DNA of 54,641 bases from a virus (IMGVR_UViG_3300019927_000014:1-54641), one strand, 5' to 3'; positions 41,858 through 50,465 are shown, counted from the stretch's first letter. The notes: generated by a model from the sequence alone, not told the origin. Numbers and translations are program-made.

Positions 41858-42117
41858 AGTACGCGCGTGACCTTATCCGCAAACCACATCGTTATCATCG
41901 CAACCCCACCAGAAATTCCACCGACGACGGTGGTGTTGCGTTTCACTTTACCCTGTAATTTGTCTATTTCCTGTTCATTCTCAGAGACTTCTTCCGAAAT
42001 TGATTCCAGTTGTCTCTGAATACTCAGTGTTCGTTCGTTGATTGCACCTAACTGAGCATGAGAACCTTTTACCTCAGAATGAATATCATCAAGTTGATTA
42101 GTTTCTTCGTCGTCCAT
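41854..42117 (-). CDS. Coiled-coil protein with C-terminal membrane helix, 87 residues
   Basis: A heptad coiled coil (INERTLSIQRQLESISEEVS) is followed by one hydrophobic helix (VGGISGGVAMITMWFADKV). This layout is seen in XhlA-like phage membrane proteins. It overlaps the protease gene by ATGA. It could help to release virions or to anchor capsid assembly; neither is shown. Confidence 0.65.
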   Translation of the reverse strand: MDDEETNQLDDIHSEVKGSHAQLGAINERTLSIQRQLESISEEVSENEQEIDKLQGKVKRNTTVVGGISGGVAMITMWFADKVTRVL

Positions 42118-42120
42118 ATC

Positions 42121-43563
42121 TTACTCGTTATCTACACTCTGCTGATTTCGACTGTCATCATCAGAAGTGTCATTTTCCGGGTTCTGCCGTGATTTCACTT
42201 CACCACCCGAACTATCTGCACCGCCACCAGTATCGGTTGGTGCCCCACCCTCGGGATTCTGAATATCATCACCAGATCCGGCTAACTGCTGGATCACTGG
42301 GATGATTTCAGACGTTAGTTCTTCCTGCGTTGGCATTTCGACCTCGGGATCAATACCGACCCGTTGGGCGAACGCCTCACGAGTGAGAAATCCGTTATTG
42401 AACAGCTTTAGCGCCTCATCCGTTTCAAGACGTTCTTCCTCGGACGAATGTTCCCCAAACTCGAACCGGGGAACCATGTCAGTAAAGTTCTCAGGGTCCG
42501 GGTGACCCATGATGGAACGGAAAATCTGCTGTTCCACCGCATTTTGGATCGGAACCCGGAGGGCCTGAATCCGCCGATCAAACGACGGCATCTGTGTAAC
42601 CGAATCATTGCGCCCGGTACCTGCATCGAGATTCAGCAAGAAGGCGGGGATACCGAACGCGGTTGCCACCCTCGTTTGAAGGTGCGTGAACGTCCCGTCG
42701 AGGTTCATCACACCAGATTCAGAGCTGGTCGAAGTGGAACCGACGACATCGTAATCAACGTCGTCTCCTGCCGCGAGCATCGAATCTGGCTCGATATTCT
42801 CAACGGTGTCCAACCAGCCCTCGATTTGATCGTCAGTCCAGTGGATGTTGTTGTCGGCGTCACCGAGCTTCCAGAGAATAGGCGGATACGCCTTCGTGGA
42901 GATGAACCGCGCCATGTCGATCTCCATGTCACGAAGCATATCCGTCTGCTCCTGGGCACGCTCGATGAAGGAATGACCCCACATCTCCTTCGGCTGTCGG
43001 TAAAACCGAAGAACAGCAACTTCGTGAGATTCGTATTCTACTTCACCGTCTTGCCCGCTGGTATCGAGAATATATTTACCGTCATTCCCATACTCGTCGG
43101 GCTGAATCTCCATATCGAGGGTCGGAAGAAGATTTGGCTCAAACTCGTCAGTTTCGCTGTTCCAGACAAGTTCAAGGAACGCGGTACCGTCAACGACGGC
43201 CCGTTTGACCCATTCGATCAGTTTTCCGTTAAAATCCGACAGTTCAACGAGGCGTTTCAGGTCTGCAATATCCTCAGCGGTCTGTTCCGTGTCCGTGAAC
43301 GGGACATTTCGGGGTTCAATGTTGAACCCGGAACCGACGAGGTATTCGACCATCTTATCGACAGCCTGACCAACAAGCGGGTCAGTGTCGTAGATCGTCC
43401 GAAACTCCTCAATTCGCTGTTCAGGCGGACCTTCAGGACGGGGAGATGAACCCGCTCCGGTCGTCTGAACAACCGCTTTAGAAGACTCCAGAGCGAAATC
43501 GAGAGCGCCAGAGTTCTCGGCCTCTCGAAGTAGGTTATATGTCTCAGATTGTCCTTCAGTCAT
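42121..43563 (-). CDS. Portal protein
   Basis: This 480-residue protein forms the DNA entry vertex. TIYDTDPLVGQAVDKMVEYL, GHSFIERAQEQTDMLRDME and ATAFGIPAFLLNLDAGTG are typical portal segments. It lies between the terminase and the protease genes, as usual. The C-terminal 60 residues are acidic and disordered-looking. Confidence 0.9.
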   Translation of the reverse strand: MTEGQSETYNLLREAENSGALDFALESSKAVVQTTGAGSSPRPEGPPEQRIEEFRTIYDTDPLVGQAVDKMVEYLVGSGFNIEPRNVPFTDTEQTAEDIADLKRLVELSDFNGKLIEWVKRAVVDGTAFLELVWNSETDEFEPNLLPTLDMEIQPDEYGNDGKYILDTSGQDGEVEYESHEVAVLRFYRQPKEMWGHSFIERAQEQTDMLRDMEIDMARFISTKAYPPILWKLGDADNNIHWTDDQIEGWLDTVENIEPDSMLAAGDDVDYDVVGSTSTSSESGVMNLDGTFTHLQTRVATAFGIPAFLLNLDAGTGRNDSVTQMPSFDRRIQALRVPIQNAVEQQIFRSIMGHPDPENFTDMVPRFEFGEHSSEEERLETDEALKLFNNGFLTREAFAQRVGIDPEVEMPTQEELTSEIIPVIQQLAGSGDDIQNPEGGAPTDTGGGADSSGGEVKSRQNPENDTSDDDSRNQQSVDNE

Positions 43564-43571
43564 TTAGTAAA

Positions 43572-45308
43572 TCATCGCCGTCGTCCATGACGGCGTTTAT
43601 ATGAGCGATTACTGTCGCCCGTCCGCGATACACTTCGTGTGCTATACGCCGAACCGGTACGGTTTTTCCCGCCCGTGTAATTTCGGTTGGCTGTTCTGTC
43701 CGACTGCTGGTGAACCGCCGTTCCCGACTGTGACTTCACCCGACCATCGGGGCCGGGCCTAAATTCACCTTCAGCGGGGACATATTCGTCATCCTCCGCC
43801 GCGTGCATCCGCTGTGATCGTTGCGAGTTGAGCATTACCGGGTATGCCGCGAGGATCAACGACACCGCGATGTCGTCCTTCCCGTCTTTGGAGTGGTTTT
43901 TCCCGGTCAGTTTCGGCTTTTTCCAATCCTCGTCTTGCGTTTTCACCATCGACTTCAACTGATCCTCCATATCATCGTCAGGGACCAGGGTGACCATATC
44001 CTCACGAAGGGCCGCGTTGAGGTCACCAGCCATGTCAAACCAGGCTTCCTGGTTGTTGAAATCGAACTTGTGAACACCACGACCGAGGACGTTCGTAATG
44101 TTAGAATCGAAGAACTTGCCCATCCCAGTTGCGTCAATGACCATGTGGTCAATGTTCAACTGATCCTGCAAGTCCTGAAACCGTGTAATCAAATGGTTCG
44201 GGTTCCCTCTGTCAGGGTCCCGAATACCAGATAGCTGGAGCGTCTGTTTGGTAACAACCTCGTGGTACCGGAGATAACGACGTTTCCCCGTATGTTCAAA
44301 CACTGAGATGACCGTATCGTCACCTGAAGCCCCGAGGTCGATCCCCGCGACCATCAAGCCGCCCTTCTCAGCACCAACATACGCTCCGTATGAGTAATCG
44401 TCAACTGCGCCGCGCTCCTGTGCCCTTTCCACGGAATCCCCTGAAAAGAACCGATATTCGTCCGAAATTGGACGACACAGGTACTCTTGTGCGAACCCTT
44501 GCGGGTCTGAAAGTCGCTGAGACTCGAAAGTCCGGGCGTTCATATCCGGTCTGACGACCTCAGCGGGCTGATCCGTTAATGGGATCTCGATGTCAATGTC
44601 GTCAGCGTTCTTGAACGTCGGCTGTTTAATCGCAACAACGTCGTCTGCACCCTCCTGACCCCGCTTATTCGTCTCCATGAACAAGTCATTAGAGACTTTT
44701 GGCGTCGAAATCTGGAGGAGCTTCCCCTTGGAACCCAAGGAGATCGTCGGCATGAACGCCTCGATGACCTTCTCCTGATCCTCAACGAAGGCCATTTCGT
44801 CAATAAACACCGTTCTCGCGGTGATCCCACGCGCATTGTCGGGATTTGCCGTATATGCCTTGAAAGTGGACCCGTTATAGAGGATGATCTCCCCTTTGTT
44901 GTTCGTGTCTACCAAATCGTCAAACGGCAACGGTGAGGACTTCAAAATAGTCTCAATGTCCTCTATACGGTCCTGAGCCTGCTCTTTCTTCGTCGCAAGA
45001 ATAGGGAACTCCATATTCTTGTGCCGAAGGCCATCAATGATGATCGCAATACAGGCAACGTAGGACATCCCGATCCGACGACCCTTATAACAGTTCAGAA
45101 TCGTGGAATCGCTGTAGAAATACGCATGAAGGAATTGAGCCTGATACGGAAACACCTCAATAGACTCCATTTCACCCGTGTCTGGGTTCTGAGCCTGGAA
45201 TAGGTCTTCAGCGACCTTCTCAGGTGCCCCGCGCCATCGTTCTACCAACTCTTCCAGGTCGTGCCCGGTGCTGTTGGAGAACTTCTCGGCCAACTCCTGA
45301 TTTATCAT
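43572..45308 (-). CDS. terL: Terminase large subunit
   Basis: This 578-residue protein is the DNA packaging motor and nuclease. The ATPase has a Walker A-like CYKGRRIGMS at residues 74-82 and Walker B TVFIDEMAF (D170, E171). The RNase H-like nuclease begins with VAGIDLGASGDDT at about residue 323, followed by HMVIDATGMG. The last 60 residues are basic, Arg/Ser-rich, and probably bind DNA. Confidence 0.95.
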   Translation of the reverse strand: MINQELAEKFSNSTGHDLEELVERWRGAPEKVAEDLFQAQNPDTGEMESIEVFPYQAQFLHAYFYSDSTILNCYKGRRIGMSYVACIAIIIDGLRHKNMEFPILATKKEQAQDRIEDIETILKSSPLPFDDLVDTNNKGEIILYNGSTFKAYTANPDNARGITARTVFIDEMAFVEDQEKVIEAFMPTISLGSKGKLLQISTPKVSNDLFMETNKRGQEGADDVVAIKQPTFKNADDIDIEIPLTDQPAEVVRPDMNARTFESQRLSDPQGFAQEYLCRPISDEYRFFSGDSVERAQERGAVDDYSYGAYVGAEKGGLMVAGIDLGASGDDTVISVFEHTGKRRYLRYHEVVTKQTLQLSGIRDPDRGNPNHLITRFQDLQDQLNIDHMVIDATGMGKFFDSNITNVLGRGVHKFDFNNQEAWFDMAGDLNAALREDMVTLVPDDDMEDQLKSMVKTQDEDWKKPKLTGKNHSKDGKDDIAVSLILAAYPVMLNSQRSQRMHAAEDDEYVPAEGEFRPGPDGRVKSQSGTAVHQQSDRTANRNYTGGKNRTGSAYSTRSVSRTGDSNRSYKRRHGRRR

Positions 45309-45493
45309 CTATGATTGTCAACAGAAACGAAAGAATCCGTGTTTTCAGCAAGAATCCATCCGTCGCGAAGATTTTTCCACTCGACGTAGCAACCGATTTC
45401 GCCACGTCCCATGTTCAACTCCTCGACGTAGATTTGCTCCTGTGGCGGCTCCTGAGCGATCTTTCCTCCTTCCGAGGTAATTGGGTCCCTCAT
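45305..45493 (-). CDS. Small protein beside terminase, 62 residues
   Basis: It overlaps the terminase start by ATGA. A beta-like segment (GEIGCYVEWKNLRDGWILAE) suggests a small folded domain. No family is recognised. Confidence 0.6.
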   Translation of the reverse strand: MRDPITSEGGKIAQEPPQEQIYVEELNMGRGEIGCYVEWKNLRDGWILAENTDSFVSVDNHR

Positions 45494-45819
45494 TGATCGA
45501 AGCCCATCAGAAGCCGCGTGTGTTGCTCATTTGGGATCAGAAACGAGGCCGATCCTCGTTCATCCGTCATATCAGTTGGAATCCGCAACGTCTCGTAAGC
45601 GAGATCGTCGTCTTCTTCGGGAACCAGATGCCGGTTATCGCCGCGCAAAACGACAGGAACGGAGCCGCCCGCACCCTGTTCAAACCACCATTCACGGATG
45701 TCTTCCGCTCGGTAACTCGAAATCTGAACCGACTGGTGGTTACCAAGCTCAAGATTGAACTCGGTTATCGCGTAGCCAGCAGAAAATTCCCGAACCGCAG
45801 TGTCAACCGGACTCCTCAT
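45490..45819 (-). CDS. Hypothetical protein between the terminase genes, 109 residues
   Basis: ATG 45819 is preferred because it overlaps the upstream gene by only 17 bases; the longer frame reads inside that gene. The product has a beta-rich core (AGYAITEFNLELGNHQSVQI, SVPVVLRGDNRHLVP). Function is unknown. Confidence 0.6.
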   Translation of the reverse strand: MRSPVDTAVREFSAGYAITEFNLELGNHQSVQISSYRAEDIREWWFEQGAGGSVPVVLRGDNRHLVPEEDDDLAYETLRIPTDMTDERGSASFLIPNEQHTRLLMGFDQ

Positions 45820-46567
45820 CTTCCCAATCTTCGGGATCGTACTCCTCACCATCCTCAAGGGCAGATTCCATGCCCTCGGAAAGGAACTCGATCCGGCCAC
45901 CTTCCTCGATGGCTTCCATCTCGTCCTGGTGCTTGCGAGTCAACCCGAGGTTTTCTTTCAGTTTCTCGATAAGTCGCCGCTGAGACTGAGAAATCTTGAG
46001 AAGGTGATGTTCCTCTTCTTGCTGATCGAGGAGTTCACCCTGCGCCGAGTATTCGTTAACCGTTCGCACGACGCCCTCGTCGTTGATCGTCTTTCGCAAC
46101 CGTCGGTCGGTTACAATGTTGAGGGCAAGCGACTGAAGTGACTCCCAAGAGAAGAAATCGTTCTCGCGTGTAATGCCCTTTTCGGCACCACGCTCCATGA
46201 TCTCTTCATACGCTTCCTCCTCCTCGTCACTCAAGTCTTCAAGTAGATGTTCCTGCATAGCGTAGTACCCGTGCGACAGATTGGCTAACTTTTCCAGATT
46301 TTCGTCGGCAGTATCGCCTTTCCGACCACCATGAAAGCGGCAGGCCGGGGCGTACTGCTCCTTCCCGTCGTCATCCTCATATTTTTTCGCACGATTGACA
46401 CAAAACCGTTGAGGTCCATCGTACTCGTCCGGTTGTTTCCCGATTTTGTTGAGACAATACGCAGTCTCGAAGTGAACCCCGGACTGGTGAACTGGCGTGC
46501 CCTCGAAGTCGGAACGAAGGTCTTTCAGCTCCTCTGCTGTCCAACCGGTCAGTTCACCTGCGGCCAT
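45803..46567 (-). CDS. Probable terminase small subunit
   Basis: This 254-residue protein is the first gene of the late block, before the large subunit. Residues about 35-80 hold CLNKIGKQ, FCVNRAKKYE and ACRFHGG, a zinc-binding pattern common in small-terminase-like proteins of archaeal and some bacterial viruses. The rest is helical with an acidic C-terminus. It probably binds the packaging site. Confidence 0.7.
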   Translation of the reverse strand: MAAGELTGWTAEELKDLRSDFEGTPVHQSGVHFETAYCLNKIGKQPDEYDGPQRFCVNRAKKYEDDDGKEQYAPACRFHGGRKGDTADENLEKLANLSHGYYAMQEHLLEDLSDEEEEAYEEIMERGAEKGITRENDFFSWESLQSLALNIVTDRRLRKTINDEGVVRTVNEYSAQGELLDQQEEEHHLLKISQSQRRLIEKLKENLGLTRKHQDEMEAIEEGGRIEFLSEGMESALEDGEEYDPEDWEDEESG

Positions 46568-46613
46568 TGAAATGAGATACTTGTGGCGGGTCGTTACAAG
46601 CGCAGGTATACTG

Positions 46614-46645
46614 TACTGTTAACAGTAAACGTAATACGTTGCTGT
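46614..46645. promoter_or_regulatory. Operator-like palindrome and shared 15-mer
   Basis: TACTGTTAACAGTA (46614-46627) is a perfect 14-base palindrome. GTAATACGTTGCTGT (46631-46645) is identical to 26814-26828 near late promoter 2. A common regulator for both late transcripts is inferred. Confidence 0.55.
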
Positions 46646-46753
46646 TAACGTCAGGAAGGAGCAACAACCGCCACTCTTTCCCGTACCGGGTAACCGCGCT
46701 TGTAACAGCTTCTTTTAACGTAACTGTTACCGTGCTGTCCGACTGCCTCTTCT

Positions 46754-46785
46754 ACTATAAACAATAAACAACCCTTTATATAGGG
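46754..46785 (-). promoter_or_regulatory. Late promoter copy 1
   Basis: It is 31/32 identical to 26700-26731. On the minus strand TATATAAAG is followed by TTGTTTATTGTTTATAG, giving a predicted start near 46754 and a leader of about 190 bases before the small terminase ATG. Confidence 0.7.
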
Positions 46786-46795
46786 TGGGGGGAGG

Positions 46796-46803
46796 TATAT
46801 AAG
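46796..46803 (+). promoter_or_regulatory. Rightward TATA box
   Basis: TATATAAG lies 16-23 bases before the ATG at 46819, a spacing that fits leaderless transcription. It is divergent from late promoter 1. Confidence 0.5.
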
Positions 46804-46808
46804 GGGGT

Positions 46809-46822
46809 GCTTTGTTCAATGA
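46809..46822 (-). promoter_or_regulatory. CATTGAACAAAGC motif copy
   Basis: A minus-strand copy of the recurrent motif lies at the divergent control region and overlaps the predicted start of the rightward transcript. Its orientation is opposite to the nearest gene, unlike the other copies. Confidence 0.35.
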
Positions 46823-46911
46823 TCTCCGATCTCGACGGCTTCCGCCAGGACGATCTCGGTTACCTTCGGTGCGACACGTCGCTTCGCGGTGGCGCGTTTC
46901 GGATGAACTGA
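46819..46911 (+). CDS. Possible 30-residue leaderless protein
   Basis: ATG 46819 opens MISDLDGFRQDDLGYLRC and stops at 46911. The TATA box spacing supports a transcript start at or near the ATG. The reading frame alone is too short to be convincing. Confidence 0.3.
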   Translation: MISDLDGFRQDDLGYLRCDTSLRGGAFRMN

Positions 46912-47287
46912 CAGTTATTCCTGGGCGTGTGCAAGGCGCGGATTTCGTCAGGAAGGCCGTGCGCGGGTTCACTGGCGCGGTTCACCCTGGGCGCGTGTCA
47001 GGGAAGTGAGAACTCCACTGGCAACTCTCAAAATCCACACAAATTTTCTGGCGGACTAACGTTTATGTGCAATCCTGTTGATTCATTGATGTTCTAACTG
47101 CCATGTTAACATCACTCATGGCCCACGTCCATGCTTGCAGGCATTGATTCCTGTACTGTACGCTGACGCGGGGTAGAAGCTCTCTCTGTACACTCTGGCT
47201 TTTGCTGATGTAGCCGCCCGCGTGTGCAATCTACGTTAGGGTGGGGTTTGCGAATCATGTGAACCGTTCTCATCCGGTAGCGACAGG
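46912..47287. other. Gene-free region upstream of the giant RNA
   Basis: About 375 bases have no credible frame. CCTGGGCG-type repeats occur at 46919 and 46986, and CGTCAGGAAGG (46946) is related to sequence at 46649 and 48317. It may be leader RNA of the 46796 promoter or part of a replication origin; neither is shown. Confidence 0.45.
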
Positions 47288-47293
47288 TTTATA
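47288..47293 (+). promoter_or_regulatory. TATA box of the giant RNA
   Basis: TTTATA preceded by a purine-rich CGACAGG (BRE-like) predicts a start at about 47314-47318. This coincides with the first base of the 9-base segment that pairs with the RNA's 3' end. Confidence 0.6.
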
Positions 47294-47313
47294 CCATTGG
47301 CACCCATGTCTTT

Positions 47314-49255
47314 CAATGCAGGCAGGCAGGCAGGGAGGGAGGCCCGGAAGGGCCTCGGGCACCGGATGGTAAACCCATCCGCAACGAGTGTCCTAAGCAC
47401 GAAACCCACTTAGCTACAGGTGAATCCCCACGGCTCGGTTAGGGGGGCGCACTATGGCCCGCTTAGATCCGTCTAAGCTCGGAGGGCGCACTGATCTGCG
47501 ACCTGTAGCCTTCACCACAGTCATGTGTGTGCAGTGAGGGTCCGAGGGAGTAGGTTTGCGCCGAAACGCCGAGAGGCATCTAACCGATGACGACACGGAA
47601 GACCAGCACAGGTGTAGTAAGAGTCACATCTGAAGCCGAAGGACTGGGGTAGGGGTTTCGTGACTACTCCGAGGTCGCAGTGACCGAATAGCCCGCGGTA
47701 AAGGGCTTAGGACGGTAGGAGCGTCTCCCCACCGGCTGGTAACAGCCGCGTGGATAGCGATGGACCAATGGACCAAAAATGGGCTTCAGTTACAACTGAA
47801 CCGGTGAATCGGCCCGACAGGGAGTAGCCGGATTCGAGGAGTCCAAACAGGTTTGAGTGGTAACTCAAGTTACCTGTGTTCGGGAAGTCGGGAACCACTC
47901 CTAACACGAATGAAGATGACCGTAGCGGAGAACCTTCTCCGAGACACCAGTGACGGTGGAAGCGGTTGCTCCGAGTAGGCGAGAGCCAAAGGGAGATAGC
48001 CACCGGTCAGCTACGCTGAAGAAGCCACGCTGACGGTAAGTAGGTCGTGACACCGTGCTTTGCACGGACAGACCAAACTGCGCGAGAGCAAACAAGGGTC
48101 ACTGGTAGGGAGCGATGCGGCCCGCCTGTTGCCAACAGGTTAAGTCAAATCTCTTGAAGGATCACGTACCGCGAAGGGTGATGGAAATTGACATTAGAGT
48201 CTACCAAGGAGTATGGGCTGATTTACAAGAGTGGCGAGTAGTTCAATGAAGAGGGAAGTACCACGGCAAGTCCGTGGGAAGGTATCGGTGAGTCTGCTTA
48301 GTAGCGACGTTGTTAACGTCAGGAAGGGCAGGCACCGCCCGCAGAAGGGCTTAACCGAGAGCCGCTATGAAAGTAGCCACGAGGCTCCGATGGTAGAGAG
48401 TCACAAGTGGTCCCCCAGCCTGCTTGGGGGATAGCCCAGCGGATCGCAAAGGTCCGGTCAAGCAATACGACGGTCTACATTCATTCATTGAGTAGTCGAA
48501 ACCTTCGGGTAGAACCGCGAGAGCGTGAGACAAAGATAATATCGTAGTTAGCCCCCGACCCACCAGAGGTAAGTGAAGCGGCCAGTCGTACTGGCGGCTC
48601 CCTTCCCGGCGGTGACGACGGGGCTAATCTGTTGTAAGCACGTCAGGGCGTGGTCAAAACCGCGTCGGAAAGCGTAGCCCGAGCTGTGAGGGTGATCGGT
48701 AATCGTGGACCGACGCGCAAAGTCGTCCTGCTGGCGGGTGGTAGTGCCCCTTCGGGGTTAGTACCGAAACTACACTCGGGAAGTCGTATCAGTGAAGCTA
48801 CCTCAATCCAGCAGGTCGGGATAATACCGGTTGCACTTCCCTGTTCCGGAAGTGCGGTACTGGCGATACTGACGGCATTGGGTTATCTAATGACTTGAGA
48901 TGCTTCCCACCGTTCGAGCCGAACCACGACACACACGATAGATGAAATCAAGTTAGAATACTGGAACTCACAAGGTCACCGATGGGGATATGCCTCATCG
49001 AGAACCGACAGCGCGTAAGTCCCAATAGCTATTACATTAGGCGGGGAGTGAGTGGATTCACACCCCCGTGGAAGGCCCGAGGGAGGTCACCATCCTTGGC
49101 AGGACTGGTTCTCGCTCATAGTGGTTAGTACACACACAAACCGTCGAAACGCAGGCTGATACCGACAAACCAAGTCTCATGTCAGTACGAGGCAAGTGAC
49201 GGCAAGCCCCCTATAAGGGAGTAGCACCGTCGTGAAGCTGATTTATCCTGCATTG
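47314..49255 (+). ncRNA. Giant structured RNA (about 1.94 kb)
   Basis: No protein-coding frame is credible here. CAATGCAGG (47314-47322) is the exact complement of CCTGCATTG (49247-49255), closing the whole molecule. Many local hairpins are perfect: GAGGCCC-GGAA-GGGCCTC (47339-47356, GNRA loop), CGGATGG/CCATCCG (47363-47381), CGGCTG-GTAA-CAGCCG (47733-47748, GNRA), TTCAGT-TACA-ACTGAA (47785-47800), ACAGGT/ACCTGT around TTGAGT/ACTCAA (near 47847-47876), CCGTGC-TTT-GCACGG (48053-48067), CCTGTT/AACAGG (48125-48139), CCACGG/CCGTGG (48261-48277), TCCCCCA/TGGGGGA (48411-48431) and GCACTTCC/GGAAGTGC (48833-48855). It does not resemble rRNA, RNase P or SRP RNA. Phage-borne giant RNAs such as GOLLD and ROOL are known and often lie near tRNA genes, but they are shorter; no similarity is claimed. 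Confidence 0.8.
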
Positions 49256-49467
49256 TGAACCCGAGTTAATAGCCCACGATAGTCCGAATCGAAGATCGGT
49301 ATGCCGCAAGGTATCCGGTCTATGACGGTGAGTGGGATAGAGGTAGGCAATAGGGTAAGGTAGACTGTCGAGGTATTCCGTTCGAGTTGCGCTTTGCGTA
49401 AGAGTTACCCCTCTGTTGAAGGGCGGTTATCCGCCCAATCGCTCCGCACTCTACGAGTGTGGAAAAC
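49256..49467 (+). ncRNA. Structured segment between giant RNA and first tRNA-like element
   Basis: No gene is visible. GGGCGG-TTAT-CCGCCC and CGCACTC-TAC-GAGTGTG are clear hairpins near the right end, and TGCC-GCAA-GGTA carries a GNRA loop near the left end. It is probably part of the same primary transcript as the giant RNA. Confidence 0.55.
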
Positions 49468-49531
49468 TGACGGCATATGGTTATGTTGCACCGTTCAGGT
49501 GTAACCGTGGGTTCGATTCCCCCACCGTCAC
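49468..49531 (+). ncRNA. tRNA-like element at the end of the giant RNA region
   Basis: TGACGGC pairs with ACCGTCA (six pairs plus a mismatch). The T arm GTGGG-TTCGATT-CCCCC has a canonical loop with one stem mismatch. The 32 bases between hold a stem TGCAC/GTGTA with loop CGTTCAG, a poor anticodon arm without U33, and no D arm. The ATG at 49577 follows 46 bases later after a GGG-TAAA-CCC hairpin and GGTCGGAG. Confidence 0.6.
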
Positions 49532-49576
49532 TCCCCCGAGGGTAAACCCCCCGATGACGGGTCGGAGAGTTTTGCA

Positions 49577-49804
49577 ATGGTAGACTTAGAGATAGGTGAC
49601 CCTCTCTTAGCGAGAGGTGATCTCCTGAACGACGCTCGGTATGGTATCGCAGAGATAGTTGAAGTCAGTCGAAAGTATGTCTGGTACAAAATCAACGGGA
49701 GAACCCACCAGACTTCCAAAGATCGAGCATTGCGTATGTTCGAGCATGGCACCGCTTTCCCTCCGTTAGAGGGCAATAAAGAACGACGTTGGAGTCACTT
49801 CTAA
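49577..49804 (+). CDS. Small protein, 75 residues, first of the right-hand block
   Basis: GGTCGGAGAG lies before ATG 49577. The product has a beta-like start (VDLEIGDPLLARGDLLND) and a segment VEVSRKYVWYKINGRTHQTS that resembles a small SH3-like barrel. The stop overlaps the next ATG (TAATG). Function is unknown. Confidence 0.7.
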   Translation: MVDLEIGDPLLARGDLLNDARYGIAEIVEVSRKYVWYKINGRTHQTSKDRALRMFEHGTAFPPLEGNKERRWSHF

Positions 49805-49944
49805 TGGACCCTGAACCGTATCTTCCCGATGGTTGGAGAGGCGATAGTGTATCAATCACCTGCCCCCACGGTAACCGAACCGAGTGGGATGGTGGACTAC
49901 CGTGCGAGTGCGAGAATCCGCTGAAGAAGCAGGGACTCATTTAG
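49804..49944 (+). CDS. Cysteine-bearing micro-protein, 46 residues
   Basis: ITCPHGNRTEW and GGLPCECENPLKK provide three cysteines and a histidine for a possible zinc site. It is coupled to the previous gene by TAATG and ends 1 base before the next ATG. Confidence 0.6.
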   Translation: MDPEPYLPDGWRGDSVSITCPHGNRTEWDGGLPCECENPLKKQGLI

Positions 49945-49945
49945 A

Positions 49946-50242
49946 ATGTGTGACGTTTGTAGAGTGTTCAGTCACAAGTTCGACTTGGACTGTCCACAAG
50001 TGACGGAGTGGCCGGATCACCCGTGGGATAAGGAGAAGCGGATCAGCGAAGATCACGGAGCCGCCCGCTTCAAGCGGAATAATCCCGAGATGGCCCGAGG
50101 TATGGAAAGACTCGCTGATAAAGTCGAGAAGTGTGACCACGAGGATCACCATAAGATGCTACAGGAGTGGCAGGGTGTCATGGTGGTCTGTAAAGTGTGC
50201 AACAACTGCGGCAAGACGCGAAACCTGTTCCAAGACCTATGA
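49946..50242 (+). CDS. Zinc-binding protein, 98 residues
   Basis: Cysteine pairs occur at both ends (MCDVCRVF and VCKVCNNCGKTRN) with a histidine-rich middle (KCDHEDHHKML), so one or two metal sites are likely. It overlaps the next gene by ATGA. No known family is recognised. Confidence 0.7.
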   Translation: MCDVCRVFSHKFDLDCPQVTEWPDHPWDKEKRISEDHGAARFKRNNPEMARGMERLADKVEKCDHEDHHKMLQEWQGVMVVCKVCNNCGKTRNLFQDL

Positions 50243-50358
50243 GTGACGAGTCAAACTGGCAGAACAATGCGAAGTCGAAGCAACGTGACGCTGTAAGTGA
50301 CGCGGTTAACAAAGATTCCGACGAGTGGATCATCGAAGAAGAATACGAAGAGAAGTAA
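50239..50358 (+). CDS. Charged micro-protein, 39 residues
   Basis: ATG overlaps the upstream stop (ATGA). The sequence is a charged helix ending WIIEEEYEEK. The last base of its TAA is the first base of the next tRNA-like minihelix. Confidence 0.6.
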   Translation: MSDESNWQNNAKSKQRDAVSDAVNKDSDEWIIEEEYEEK

Positions 50359-50397
50359 CCACGTTGGAGTAGCAGGGTTCGACTCCCTGCCGTGGTG
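50358..50397 (+). ncRNA. tRNA-like minihelix
   Basis: ACCACGT pairs with CCGTGGT (six pairs, T-C at position 7). The T arm is CAGGG-TTCGACT-CCCTG. The linker is only 8 bases (TGGAGTAG). It abuts the stop codon of the gene ending at 50358. A TCGGGT/ACCCGA hairpin and GGAGGTG follow, then ATG at 50436. Confidence 0.7.
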
Positions 50398-50435
50398 TAG
50401 ACTTCGGGTCAACCACCCGAGGTCGGAGGTGTATT

Positions 50436-50465
50436 ATGTCGGATAATGACGACGACGGACCATAA
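50436..50465 (+). CDS. Nine-codon minigene (MSDNDDDGP)
   Basis: A perfect GGAGGTG lies 5 bases before ATG 50436, but the frame stops after nine codons. It occupies the place where other minihelices are followed by a full gene. It may be a leader peptide for the gene at 50540 or the remnant of a lost gene. Confidence 0.35.
   Translation: MSDNDDDGP

Larger units (their letters stand above)
46568..46818. other. Late control region
   Basis: There are about 250 bases without a gene. They contain the palindrome and shared 15-mer at 46614-46645, the late promoter at 46754-46785 and a rightward TATA box at 46796. A GTTAACGTCAGGAAGG sequence (46644-46659) recurs inside the giant RNA at 48312. Confidence 0.6.

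Noticed and set aside
42448-43449. Long plus-strand frame of 333 codons opposite the portal gene
   Set aside because: It is an antisense shadow of the portal gene, with no ribosome binding site or domain.
47414-48563. Open frames of 60-98 codons on the minus strand in the giant RNA
   Set aside because: They are low-complexity Arg/Ser/Leu-rich, have no ribosome binding sites and lie across perfect RNA hairpins.
47314-49255. rRNA operon or host rRNA fragment
   Set aside because: None of the universal 16S or 23S sequence blocks is visible, and the length and end-to-end pairing do not fit either molecule.
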